Assembly (NCBI RefSeq): GCF_963583255.1
Contig: NC_084815.1
Span: 8,727,724 to 8,791,723, forward strand
Direction: 5' to 3'
Source of the DNA: Pyrus communis
Taxonomy: Eukaryota; Streptophyta; Magnoliopsida; Rosales; Rosaceae
DNA: 64,000 nucleotides
Shown: piece by piece, positions 43,986 through 56,660 of the stretch
Layout: each line of letters starts with the position of its first letter
How positions within the stretch are numbered: position 1 is the stretch's first letter
Made by a program: the position numbers and the translations under genes
Notes under the pieces: model-generated
Told to the model about the DNA's origin: nothing
The model's database searches: none
What the model saw: only the letters and a program-made list of their open reading frames with translations

Positions 43986-46609
43986 GAGCGAATTGAAGAA
44001 TCAATGGGAGAGATCACAGAATTCATAGGGCACATGCAAGAACAAAGTGAACTATCCGACTCAACTGTTGAAATTGCTCAAGCTATCATCTTGGAAAATG
44101 GCATGGAGGTTGGAGATGAACCCAAGACGTCCAAACCAAGCCAAAACATTGATGAACAACTGCTGCACGATGAAGATGAAGATACCAAGTCAAAACATTG
44201 ATGAAGAACCACCCTTGCCGCAGCCCTATATGCCCTCTATGTCGTCCACTACAACTAAGGTAAGCCCAAATTCAATTCGTCTTGACCCCGTTCCACCAAA
44301 TATCCCTATTCCTTGCAGGATCATGCAATACAAGGAAGAAGAGGGTGAGAAAGGCATCTTCGAAACCTTTCCAAAGAATCAAGAGCAAGAAGTGGTTGGG
44401 GAATGTCTAGAATTCATCAAAGAGGATATACTTGAGACAACAATTCCCAAAGAAGTTGGATTTTATGACACGGGACAAGTCATAACTCTCAAAACACCAA
44501 ATCTGGCTGAATTTTCTAGTCATACAACCTTCAAAGGGGTGTTTATTCTTGAGTTCATGTTGGAGCACACAGGTAAGCCACCTCCCCGAATTTCAATTTT
44601 GTTTTATACCAATATGTTGTTAATGATCCAGGCACCCACTCTAGAATTTAAACCATTACGAGATCATATAAGTATCACCTCCCATTCAAAGATCAATTCC
44701 ATGTCATGGGACTTAGGGAAGCATAAAAGGAGGTATCGTCCGGCTGGAAGACGTTAAAGCAAGCGCTTCTTGGGAGGCAACCCATGCGTTCAAATAAAAA
44801 GACCTAGGAATCTCCAACACTTCACAACCAGATTTACGTTCCTAAACCCTACTCTTTATTGCTTTTACTTTGCCATGATTGTCATGTTTGTTAGTTGTGT
44901 TATTTGTTTGTTTGTTTGTAAGTCTATGCTTAAAACATTGAGGACAATGTTTGGTTTAAGTGGGGGGGGGGGGGAGGGTGAGTAAACAAGCTGTTTTTGC
45001 ATAATTTTCGTGGGATTTTATCACCTACCACTTCTAATGTTGTTACTCACTGTTTTTAAGTGTTTTTAGTGTGTTTTGGAGTGTTTTTATGTGTCTTAAA
45101 CAGAAATCTAAAAATTAAAAAAAAAAAAAAATCAAAAAAGAGTGTTTTAAAAACCCAAAAAGAGTTGTTTTTAGAGTCGTTTTTGTTTGTGTCTTAGGGT
45201 ACCTTCCAACACAATGATGAGGATTTGGTTTTTAATTGCATGACTATTAAAGAAAGTTACAAACATGGATGGAAGTTTGATATGCTCTTTGGTTTATGCT
45301 TAGTTATAGTTGACATTTACAAATTCACATGTAATCGCAAAGGGAAAAAATCAGTTTTTGTAACATGCTTAAATGAAGAAACTCAAACTAACACTACAAC
45401 CCTGAGAGACTTGAGCCTAAACTTTATTTGGACAGTTATTAATCTTGATGTTCTTGTTTTCTAAAGTCGTTGCATGATCTCATTATTTCTTTGCTTGGTT
45501 GCTACTTAGAATGCGTTTCATCACTATAGTTCCAAATACTAGAACTCATACCCATTTCATTCAAAGCATAAAATTGAGTGCATAACATATAACAAGATGA
45601 AGTTGTTTAGTTAAAACCAGAGCCAAAAAGCCTTACCATTTGCATAAGTATTGTAGGTTTAACCCCTTTGAGCCTTATTTAGCCTATTTTCTTTGTTAGC
45701 CATATTATCCTTACCTAGCCTAGAATAGGACTATCCGTACCCATGTTCTTAAAGAATAGTGGAGCATGACTTAGAGGGAATTCCTTTTGATCTACAATTT
45801 GCAGAAAAACAAGTGTGGGGGAAGGATATGTCGTTGGAATTCTATGAAGGAGTACGTTTTGTGTGCCAAAGAAAAAGAATAGGGCACGGAAAAAAAAACG
45901 TGACAAAGAAAAAAAGAAGAGGAAAAAGTTGAAGAAAAGAAAGAAAAAAAGAGTTGAAAATAAGTGAGAATGAACTCACAAGTATTGGTTGTTGAAGAAA
46001 TGGTCTAAAAGTTTGAATCTGGCCCTAAGTGTTGTGTGAATCTTCCTTTCGTGTTTCAAGTTGGTTTCTGCATTCAAAAGTGAATTCTAAATGCTTATTT
46101 CATTACTTTGCTTACTATTGCTTTAAGAACTTTTGTTTATCCTTACCTTTCTTTGTTAGCCAATATCCTAGCCCCGTTACTGATAGGAGCATATTCATGC
46201 CCCCTTAACTCCAGAAATTGCGTTCTTTGTGATACATATATGTGAGTGTTCGTTTTCATGTTACATCAATCTTCTCACATATGACTAGATTAGGGTGTGT
46301 AGTTAGAAATTCTGAGTGAAAATCGAGTGCATATCTTGTAAGGAATTGAGCAAATTCTCTAAGGCATGTTACTACATTCAAAACATGGTTTTAAATGCTT
46401 AATTGTGAACTAGTATATGGTGACTATGATTAAGAATGTACTTAAGTGTGAAGATGACTAAAATCTGTGAGAATGATGATTTTTAACATGTCATGTGCAT
46501 TGGAAATCCCTAAGACGGTTGTTGGAAGGTTTAGGTTGTGTTTTACGTGTTTTGAGTCGTTTTTGTTTATTTGTTTTTATTCTGTTTTGCTCGAGGACTA
46601 GCAAAAGAT

Positions 46610-46624
46610 AAGTGTGGGGGAGTT
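46610..46624 (+). other. Polypurine tract of the deleted Athila element
   Basis: 'aagtgtgggggagtt' ends exactly where the LTR at 46625 starts (TGATAGGAGC). This shows that the 46625 LTR is in the 3' LTR position for the upstream internal region. Confidence 0.8.
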
Positions 46625-49127
46625 TGATAGGAGCATATTCATGCGACTTAAATGGCTTGTTCTCATGCATTTACGTTATGTTTCTCTAGTTATTTTAGTC
46701 CTTTATGCTTCTTTTGTGTGTTTTCAGGTTCTAAGGGCTTAGGGAGCAAGAAAGTGCATTTTGAGGCTATTTGGGGCACTTTTGGGCATGGTTTGGATAG
46801 CTTAATCATGGAGCAAAGAGGATGGACGAAATTGAAGCCTTGTATGCTCTTTGGGGACATAAAACAAAGGGCCTAGCCCAATCAAACAAATCTTTTGAGC
46901 CATGGAAAACCTCTAGCCCAAATCAAACATTCTATGCCATGCATACCAACCTATTTTAGGCCCATTCTATGTACTTAAACCCTAGCCCTTTAAACTAGCC
47001 ATATTATGATTTATTCACTTCCATACTCTTCTTTATTCCACATGCATTCACACACATGCACATCATTCACTCACATTTCCTAGCCATGCATCACTTTAAC
47101 CCACATTTTCACCCATTTACACACACATGCACTCACATGCATTCACATGCATTTCAAGCACCAATTGCCGAGCACTTCCCTTTCATTTCAGCATTTCCCC
47201 TTTGCATTTCCACCTTCCCACTTCATCATTTCACCACAAATCAACCACATGCCCTTATTCCTCCATAATTGCACAACATTGTAACCACATGCACCCTTTA
47301 ATTCATTTTCAGCACAAATATACACCCAATGCCGTGCATCCCCCCTAACATTTCCAGCTTTTCTTCATCATTGCAGCCACCATTTCCTTCATCATTTCCA
47401 CCCCCACATGTCCCTTTAATCATTCAAACATGCACCCTTGATTCTTTCATTAATTAAACCATTCATCCATAATCATTCAACAACAACACCTTGCCGTGCA
47501 TAACCCACATTTGTTCCAGCTTTCTCCCTTGAAATTCCACATGTATACCCTCAATCTTTAATCATTAATTCACATGCATTCATCATAATTCAAACATATC
47601 AACCCTACATGCATTCACTCTTCATAATTCATCATCAATCTCCCTTCATTGCCGTGGCTTTCCCATTCCATTTTCAGCACACTCCACATGCAATTCCAGC
47701 TTTCCAACCTAGCCACATTCACATGCATTCAATCATAATCATTCACCAAAATTGCAGCCACATTTCCACCTATTCCTAGCTGTCATGTTCCCTCTCATTT
47801 ACCTATAAATAAGCATGCATTGCAGCCACATGGGGAATCATCTCATTTCATACACTTCACACAACACAAACACAACCCTTGTGCCACAAATCCCCTTCCA
47901 TTTCTGTGCAGTTTTTCTCCTCCATTGCAGCCACTATCCAACCACTTCCCATCCCTCCAAAACACTTCACATAATCCCCAAAGCTCACTTAGACCTTGTG
48001 CTACAACAACGAGGAAGAAAAGAGTGCCTAAACGTTCATACAATTCAAGTTTGAGTTGTTGGAATTTTTAGGTGTTTCTTTGATTTCAAAGTTTAAATTT
48101 AATTCTCTTTGTTTTGTACGTATGAGAATGGAAGAGAAGAGTGCCTAAACGTTCATACAATTCAAGTTTGAGTTGTTGGAATGTTTAGGGGTTTCTTTGA
48201 TTTCAAAGTTATGAGGAACTAAACCCCCTTTAGCTAGGGGGTGATTCGAAACTATGTTTATATTTGCAATATGAATTGATTACTTTTGGTTGGAATTTCA
48301 TAAGTTGTGGATTCAATTCGTTTAACTGTTTGATTGATAACTTATTTATGTATGTTCATTGAGATTGCAAGCTTAATTTTCATGCATGAATATGACGCTA
48401 GAATATAAGTGAGTTTCACCTAATCGTTATGAACTTATATTCACAAGTAGTGGAGGTTGCTTATTTAATCGCGTTAAACGAATTCTTGGCATAAGTTTCA
48501 TGCGTATTCCATAGTAACGAATGCCTCGTCAACACTTATAATTTTCATTGAACTTAATGATCTTTGTTGAATGTCTCTATCATGCGTATTCCATAGTTAG
48601 GGACTTTGATTAAGAATAATTTGGTTGTAATGCGTATTCCATTCAATCCAACGAATTTAGGGAAATCTGAAAGTTAATCTAAGCGGACCTAATTAACTTG
48701 GAGCATTGAGTTTCACAACTTATCGAAAGACCAACTGAGAATCAATTTTGTATGCAAGTGTAACATGTGTGGAGAAGAACCCCTTGGCTATTCCATCATT
48801 CATATTTTCATCACATTCATATTTACGTTTTGCCTTTAATTACAATTTGTCCATTTAATTTAATCTCGTCCAACCACAATCACCCCCCTTATTTTGTTAA
48901 GTCTTATTCATTTGATTTGTCTTATTTTATGTTTTTGAGTATTTGGAGTCTTTTAAACTTGTTTTGATTCTTTTGGTTTGTCTTAGTGTTTTAAAAGTTA
49001 GTTTTATTTATTTGAGTCAAGTATTTAGCATCCCTAGTTAATCCCCGGTTAGAACGATCCCTACTTACATCATTACTACAATTGTCACAAATAGGGTTTA
49101 GTTTGTGTGCGTATAAATATCGCATCA
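46625..49127 (+). repeat. Athila-type LTR shared by two internal regions (2,503 bp)
   Basis: Begins TGATAGGAGCATATTCATGC after a PPT and ends AATATCGCATCA before a primer site. It thus serves as 3' LTR of the upstream region and 5' LTR of the downstream one. A TATA box (TATAAATA, 47804-47811) lies after a ~750-bp C-rich tract of 'cacatgcattca' variants (47040-47780). A 117-bp tandem duplication lies at about 48014-48215. The latter two features explain why it is ~800 bp longer than its partner at 41539. Confidence 0.82.
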
Positions 49128-49132
49128 AATTT

Positions 49133-49150
49133 TGGCGCCGTTGCCGGGGA
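49133..49150 (+). other. Primer-binding site (tRNA-Asp), perfect
   Basis: TGGCGCCGTTGCCGGGGA is an exact complement of the 3' end of plant tRNA-Asp, five bases after the LTR. Confidence 0.9.
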
Positions 49151-49256
49151 TTAGCAACTTTGCTAATCCTTTGTCTTTATTTTTATATTTTGTTTTTCGT
49201 GCATTCTTATTTCAGATTCTTAGTTTGTTTGTTTCCTTGTTTTTTAGGTACTGTGT

Positions 49257-52200
49257 ATGACTCGTAGCTCTCGGCCTATTATAGAGAACATCTCCGACTT
49301 TGACGGTGATTTTGAACGCACTTTGAGGAGAACGAGGAGTCAACAAGAGCCACCACAACCTCCACCAAAACTTGGGCTTGAAGAAGACAAAGTAGGAGTA
49401 GAAGAAAAGCCCACGGATCAGATTTTTGAAGAAGAACAAGCCATGGCAGCAGATAATAGAACCATCAAGGAGCTTTCGGCCTCGGGTTTGGCCAATGCAG
49501 CCCCTCTTTGCATTCAATACCCCGCGGCTGCCCAAGGCAAGACAGATGAATTTGAACTCAAATCCAGTTTGTTACACCATATTCCGAAGTTCCATGGCTT
49601 GTCTATGGAAGACCCCAACAAACACTTGAAGGAGTTCGAGGTGGTTTGTTCGAGCATGACCCCCATCACTGTGGATGGGAGTATATTGAAGATGAAGGCC
49701 TTTCCATTTTCACTTATGGACAAGGCCAAAGATTGGCTCTACGAACTAGCCCCGGGAACTGTGACTTCGTGGGAGAGTATGAAGCGTGCTTTCTTGGAGA
49801 AATTCTTCCCTACTTCGAGAGTGATTCTCCTACGGAAGAAAATTAGTGGTATTCAACAGAATCATGGTGAGACATTCCCGGCTTATTATGAGCGCTTCAA
49901 GGGCCTTGTAGCTTCATGTCCTCAACATCAAATGAAGGAGGAACTTCTCCTTCAATATTTCTATGAGGGCCTCCTTCCTATCGAACATCAAATGCTTGAT
50001 GCATCAGCGGGAGGAGCATTGGTGGACAAAACACCAAGGGATGCCAAGATTCTCATAGCCAACCGAGCGCTCAACGCTCAACAATATGAAGGAGTGGGCC
50101 AAAGGGAAGCCCCACGGCAACAAAGTGTAAATGAGGTGAGTGCTATTTCTGAAATTCAATCACAACTTGCTAATCTTACTTCTCTTGTTTCTCAGGTTGT
50201 GATTGGTCCAAAAGCACAAGAACACCAAGTTTGTGGCGTGTGCTCAATTCAAGGGCATCCATCCGACAAGTGCCCTCAACTAATCGAGAATGGTGGGTGG
50301 GAATCTGCCAATGCAATTGGTTTCCAAGGACAAAATCAAAACAACCCATACTCGAACACTTACAATGCCGGATAGAGGGACCATCCAAACTTCAAATGGA
50401 GGGAGCCGCAACAAGCTGCCCAACAAGGAGGATTTAGGCCAAACCCCCTTGGTTTTTATTCCAAGCCGTATGCACCCCAACAACCCCAACAACCCCAACA
50501 ACCTTCGGCATCATCTCATTTAGGTACGTCCTTGGAAAGTGATCAAGCTATGCAATTACTAACCTCTATTTCGCAAGGATTGCAAAATCAAAACAACCAG
50601 ATATCAAATAACGAGAAGGAGTAATGGATATGAAGAAACAAATAGGGCAGATTTCTGAGTTCCTTGGACAGATTAGAGAGCAAGGAAAGCTTCCTAGCTC
50701 AACCACAGTCAATCCAAAGGGAGGATTTGAATCCGCCAAGGCCATCACCCTAAGGGGTGGAAAAGAAGTTGGGACCGAGCCAAACAATCCCAAATCTGCC
50801 CAGAAAGTAGATGAAGAGACGACACAACCTGAGGCAGATCACCCTAACTCGGCCAAATCAGGTAATTTAAGTTCAAATTCATGTACTTCACGTCCTAATC
50901 TGCCCAATGTACCTTTTCCTAGCAGGTTCATGCAAGAAAAAAAGGAAGAAAGCGAGAAGGACATTCTTGAAACGTTCCGGAAGGTGCAAGTGAACATACC
51001 ACTTCTCGATGCAATCAAACAAGTTCCAAAGTATGCTAAATTCCTCAAGGACCTATGCAATACAAAGAGAAGAAGGGCAAACAAAGAGGTAGTGAAGGTA
51101 AGCGAGAATGTGTCCGCTGTTTTGCAACGTAAACTGCCTACCAAGTGCAAAGACCCCGGTAGTTTCACGATTCCTTGTGTGATTGGACATAATCGTTTTG
51201 AACATGCCATGCTTGATTTAGGTGCATCCATAAATGTCATCTATGAATTTGGGTGAATTAAAACAAGATGGTGTAATTATACAATTGGCCGATCGTTCTA
51301 ACGCGTATCCAAAAGGAGTTTTGGAAGATGTGCTTGTGCAGGTGAACCATTTAATTTTTCCGGCTGATTTCTACGTCCTAGACATGGAGGATTCAGCCCA
51401 TTCTACATCTTTGCCGATTCTCCTTGGTAGGCCATTCATGAAGACGGCCCGAACGAAGATTGATGTATACAAAGGCACCTTGACAATGGAATTCGATGGG
51501 GAAGTGATTTATTTTAATATTTCTGAAACTATGAGATATCCCGTTGATGACCATTCTTGTTTTTCCATTGATGTTATCGATTCTTTGGCGCAGGTATACC
51601 TTGAAGAATTGAACGAGGACGCCCTGGAAACAACCATCACTAAGGCCATAGAGCGCAAAAATGAAGGATTTGGGCCAATGCAAGGCCACGGCAAGGAGGA
51701 GGAATTCTTTGCAATGGGTTCTAGTGAAGAAATAATTGAGGTTGTGGCAGCCCTTGAGTCATTGCCACAACAATATGGTAAGGTTCCACTCTCACTTTCA
51801 AATTCAGTTTCCACTAAGATGCTACCTTCTGTTGTTCAGGCACCATCGCTTGAACTTAAGCCGTTGCCGGACCATTTGAAGTATGTGTTTTTGGGAAAAG
51901 GTGAAACATTGCCCGTCATCATTTCATCAAGTCTCACGGCAATGGAGGAGGAGAAGCTTGTGAGGGTGCTGCAAGAGCACAAAACGGCCATAGGGTGGAG
52001 TTTGGCCGACATTAAAGGAATAAGCCCTACCACATGCATGCACCGTATACTTCTTGAGGAGGGGGCTAAACCAACTCGAGAGGCTCAGCGCCATCTCAAC
52101 CCTCCAATGATGGAAGTTGTGAAAAAGGAGATTATCAAACTTCTTGATTGTGGAGTGATTTATCCGATCTCTGATAGTCGTTGGGTGTCACCGGTGCAAT

Positions 52201-52960
52201 GTGTTCCAAAGAAGTCCGGAGTGACAGTGGTGAAGAATGCTGAGAATGAGCTTGTGCCAACCCGCATTCAAACAGGTTGGTGAGTATGTATCGATTACCG
52301 GAAGCTAAATGCCATGACTAGGAAAGATCACTTTCCTTTGCCATTCATCGACCAGATGCTCGAAAGGTTAGCCGGTCATGCTTTTTACTGTTTTCTTGAT
52401 GGATACTCTGGATATAACCAAATTGTGATAGCCCCGGATGATCAAGAGAAGACCACATTCACATGTCCCTTTGGAACATTTGCTTATCGTCGCATGCCAT
52501 TTGGCTTATGCAACGCACCGGCCACTTTCCAAAGGTGTATGGTAAGTATATTTTCCGATTTTGTTGAAAAGATCATTGAGGTTTTCATGGATGATTTTAG
52601 TGTATTTGGGAGTTCATTTGATAATTGCTTGGATAATCTGACCTTAATTTTGAAACGATGTGTTGAAACTAACCTTGTCTTGAATTGGGAGAAATGTCAT
52701 TTTATGGTGAAACAAGGTATAGTTTTAGGACATATTGTTTCAGAAAAAGGAATTGAAGTAGATAAATCGAAAATAGACCTTGTACGTCACTTACCCTCTC
52801 CTACTTCGGTTAGAGAGGTACGTTCGTTTCTTGGCCATGCAGGTTTCTATAGGCATTTTATCAAGGACTTCTCCAAGATGTCCAACCCTCTTTGCCGATT
52901 GCTTCAAAAAGATGTGCCATTCAAGTTTGATGAAGAGTGTAATTCGGCATTTAACCAACT
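49257..52960 (+). pseudogene. Athila-type gag-pol, broken and cut by the young element
   Basis: Gag (49257-50375) has the zinc knuckle CGVCSIQGHPSDKC and ends at a TAG where relatives have Trp. A frame change precedes 50624. The protease ([10 protein letters not shown], about 51208) is followed by a small deletion and frame change at 51240. The pre-RT and RT start is at 51234-52283, with a TGA before VCIDYRKLN where relatives have Arg. RT proper (52314-52960) has MPFGLCNAPATFQ and FMDDFSVFG. The match stops at the start of RNase H (NSAFNQL), exactly at the LTR of the minus-strand element. The rest of pol and a 3' LTR should lie beyond 64000. Athila proteins package and reverse transcribe element RNA; here at least two stops and two frame changes prevent that. 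Confidence 0.88.
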
Positions 52961-54945
52961 TGTTGATGTATAATTCCTTCCTAATGCTAGAATATATTTA
53001 GTATAATGGCATAAGTAAGGGTGTCGAATCCACAGGGACTAATTGGACCTATGTAATTACTTGTTTGCAAGAACTTCTATGAAATGAACCAAACTAATCA
53101 AATTGAGCAGATTTGTTGTTGTTTCTTAAAAGCATAAATAAAAGAAGTAAACACAACTAAATGAATCAACAACTAATAGAATAGGATAGTATCAATGGAA
53201 ATGAAACTAGGGATTCGATTTCACCATTGCTCAATTAAATCCATGTTCATTAAGTTGGTTTATACTCATTCATCTACCTATTTCTTGAGTTTGTTTCACT
53301 TGGATATGATCAACCATATGATGTGTGGATTTGATCAAATGTCTCTAATCATGAACCTAATTGTGATGTGCAACTTTGGTTCATAATCAAGATTATGTAA
53401 TGTACAAGAAACTTTCATAAAACTAAAGGGAATAACTCGGCAGGATGTGTGCTAAACACTCCCTTCATTCATTCACATATCTACCAAGATTATGCATGAT
53501 GTGTGTTCTAATCTTGGCTACACAACTTTGTGATTAATTCAAATGATGATCAAACATTAAAATCAACACACAAAGTCACCATTAAAACAGAAAATGAAAC
53601 AAGAAATAGATGGACAAAATGAGCATTATAACTTAATTACATGGCAAATTTTGCAAGGTTACATCGAATCCCTAGAGGAGGATTAGTTACAATTCATGTT
53701 TACAAAAGATCTATCATAAAAATATAAAACATGAATGAACATAGAATTAATAAGAATAAACCCTTGAAGCAAAACTGGTGTTGAAGTCCTTGAAGAGTTC
53801 CTTGGTGTTGCTTCTCCAAATGTGGTGCGGATGAAGGTATGTTGGTTATGGTTGAATGGTTTCTGCCCTTAGGAGAATGAAATGGTCAGAGATGGAGTGG
53901 TATGGAGTGTTTTTGGGTGTGTAATGGACTGGATGATGAATAAGACTTGCGGATGGGAAAGGGAGAGAATATGGACAGTTTCTGTCAAAGGAAAAGAATG
54001 TGTAATGCAATGGTATGGAGAGGGAGATTTTGTGTAATGGCATGAATTCCGAGAGAGAGGAAGAGTGGAATGAGTCCCTTGGTGAATTTCTGAATAAGGT
54101 TAATGATGGAGAGACAATCAGATTGGATCTACCATTTGTTTACTCAGATGGCAGTGCATAGGTGATGGAATGATGGGTTTCTGAGGTAGTGGAAGCATGG
54201 CATGGACAAGATCTGCAAGTATGTGTTTTGTTTAATCAAAATGCATGTGTCTTTGCTGCAACAAGTGAGTGGAATCTGCCAAAAGTGAATTGTTTGTACA
54301 AATTCTGGAAATGTGAAATGGGCACACGACATGGATAAAGGGATGAGTGAATTTCTGGAACAAAGGATGCAAGGAATGGACATAATCTGCAGGTATATGG
54401 ATATTTAATCCAAGATACATGTGCAAAGTCTGCCACAAGGGAGTGGACAATCTGAAACTGTTAGAATAATCTGGAATTGGGTATGGAAGTGCACGGAATG
54501 GACATGAAAGAGATGGAAATGCAAAGGTGATGTGTAGAAATGTAATGGAGTGCACGGAATGGATGTTTGTGTTTGTTGGTGTCAAAATGGCTGAAATGAA
54601 TTAAGTGATGGAAATGGGATTGTGAGGAATCTGATTTGGTGCTAGAATTGCATCAAATGATGGGATGATATGGGAACACACGGCCAAGGTTGTGACATGC
54701 ATGTGAATGCATGTTTTTGCCTTGTTTAGAATCACCCAATGTGGTCGAATTGCACCACTTTCTGTTTAGAACCATCCAATGTGGTTGAATTGCACCACAT
54801 TCCTTCATTTGCTTTCCAATTGATCTTATTACACACTTGGCTGCACACTAACACAAAACAATGTAAAACGCAACTAGTTTAATCCAAAACATCACAAAGA
54901 CGCAAAATAAGGAAGATATAGATGCATGCAAAATGTGACTTATCA
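52961..54945 (-). repeat. 3' LTR of the young Athila-type element (1,985 bp)
   Basis: Read on the minus strand it starts TGATAAGTCACATT after the polypurine tract 'aggtttgggggtatt' and ends ATACATCAACA at 52961. It is identical to 62791-64000 over the shared length. The host 5-mer next to it is CAACT (52956-52960), which should reappear beyond the other LTR. Short frames inside are shadows. Confidence 0.92.
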
Positions 54946-56660
54946 AATACCCCCAAACCTGGTTTTTGCTAGTCCTCGAGCAAACTTAAAACTAAAACAC
55001 ACAAAACACAAACATCTAACTAAACCACTTTCGCTGGCCAAACGATTGCACTGAGCATGTGCAACAAGCCTTTGAACCCCTAGGTGTCCCTAGTTGGAGG
55101 AGTTGTGTCTCCTGAGGGTTTACAGTGATGACACCCACAAACATTTACAAAATCTGCAAACAACTTGGTTAAAACATGCTTTAAACAAACTAATAAGAAC
55201 CAATGAAGATGTTGTCATTCATTCAACTCAAAAGATTTCCAATTCAAAGAATCGTATCAATTGTAACGTATAAAGATATTTCTCCATGTCTTACGACTTC
55301 AAGGTCACCATACCCAAATGCTTCAGATAGAATTCGCCTCAACTTTACTCCTCACAGAATCCACTCAAGTTTTCACTCAGATCTTAAGGTTTAGTCTCTC
55401 AACAACATATATGAGTGAAATTATGTAAAGGGAATCAAAATTCTCACATATGAAATCTGAAATGAAAGCACAATTTCTGAGTAGATCTCATGAAATGAAT
55501 CAAACGCTAAGAATATAGATAACACACACATTTACCATCACCCATGAATACATCCTCAATGATCAGCTAGGTCTTTCTCAAGATTGTAATGTAAGGCTTA
55601 GGTTATAGGTTATGAGAGAAGTGATATGAAATACTAGTGCTTGGGGTATACCAAAGTGTTCTTGAGGATCATGCTCTTCACTTGCATTTGTTTTCTTTCT
55701 TCTTTCTTTTTGGCATCCAGGCCCTATGTCTTATAATGAGGAGATTTGGAACTTGTATCCATTTTAATTCTCTTTTTTTTTTTTTTTTTTTTTTTTATAA
55801 CCCCTTTTTTTTTTTTTTAGAAGCATCTTCAACATAGGTGCCCTCGGTACATGCCACAATCTTGTTCTAAGCTCAATTTACCTTTAGTCTTCATCACCTT
55901 GGTATTCCCCAAACTATAAGGTATGGATTGTAATGGGCTAGAATGGGTAGAGTATGGTGTGGGTGATGAAAGAATTGGGCTAAAGTGTTTGGCTGCAACG
56001 AGGGTGAATGGAGCACACAAATGGGTAGGATTTAAGCCTTTTAGTAGTTAAACATGCATAGCCTAACATCATCTCATTGAGTTCATCCACGAATGATACT
56101 AAACACATGGTATCTGCAAAGAGAGTAATTCTTAGTATCCAATCAAAATAGAAGTAATGAGATCATTTAAAGTGAAATTGAAAGAAAGAAATAGGAGTAG
56201 AAACGCTTTAAACCCTCTCAAAGAAGCAAATAGGCTCAAAATAACTCACTAGGGTAGTCTCCACTATTCTTCTTCCAGAATTTGAGTATGGTACCTCCAT
56301 GATCATAATTTCAAGAGTTATAACTTTATAAATGACAATAAGATGCAACTTTTTTCCATAGCAACCCAATCGTTTGTTTCAAACATAGTCCTCATATACA
56401 TTCGTATTAGCATGCAAAAACACTCTTAACCAAAACTAACACCTCAAACAAACACAAACACAAAACAAAACTTCCACCCCACACCCCCAAACCTATCCTA
56501 AACATTGTCCTCGATGTTTTAAAATTGTATGCAATGTAAGTAGGCAAAGAATATGGAATGGTAACAACAAAAACACAACATAAAGAAAGAACACAAACCA
56601 CACTAGGTTGCCTCCTAGTAAGCGCTTTATTTAATGTCTAGGCAAGACATGGTAGCTTGT
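54946..56660 (-). other. Post-pol region of the young Athila-type element
   Basis: About 1.7 kb between the gag-pol stop and the 3' LTR. It contains a G-rich 'ggtttgggggtgtggggtgg' block (minus strand, about 56475-56494), long T/A runs near 55771-55820, and the PPT at its end. Many Athila relatives carry an envelope-like frame here. The longest minus-strand frames are only ~64 codons, so no such gene is present. Confidence 0.6.

Larger units (their letters stand above)
43268..46624 (+). mobile_element. Athila-type internal region lacking pol (non-autonomous)
   Basis: A leader, a gag remnant from ATG 43366 with several stops, then a 236-codon frame (44047-44757). That frame contains PCRIMQYKEEEGEKGIFETF, matching the gag C-terminus of the neighbour at 50915-50985, and QAPTLEFKPLRDH, matching its pre-RT linker. 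It then jumps to a post-pol landmark ('ctggaagacgttaaagcaag', 44739). Protease, RT, RNase H and integrase are missing. Polypurine blocks occur at 44958-44980 (a G12 run), 45811 and at 46610-46624 just before the next LTR. It could move only with proteins from another Athila. Confidence 0.75.

Noticed and set aside
54946..56660. Envelope-like gene in the young Athila-type element
   Set aside because: The longest minus-strand frames there are ~64 codons with no signal peptide or membrane pattern.
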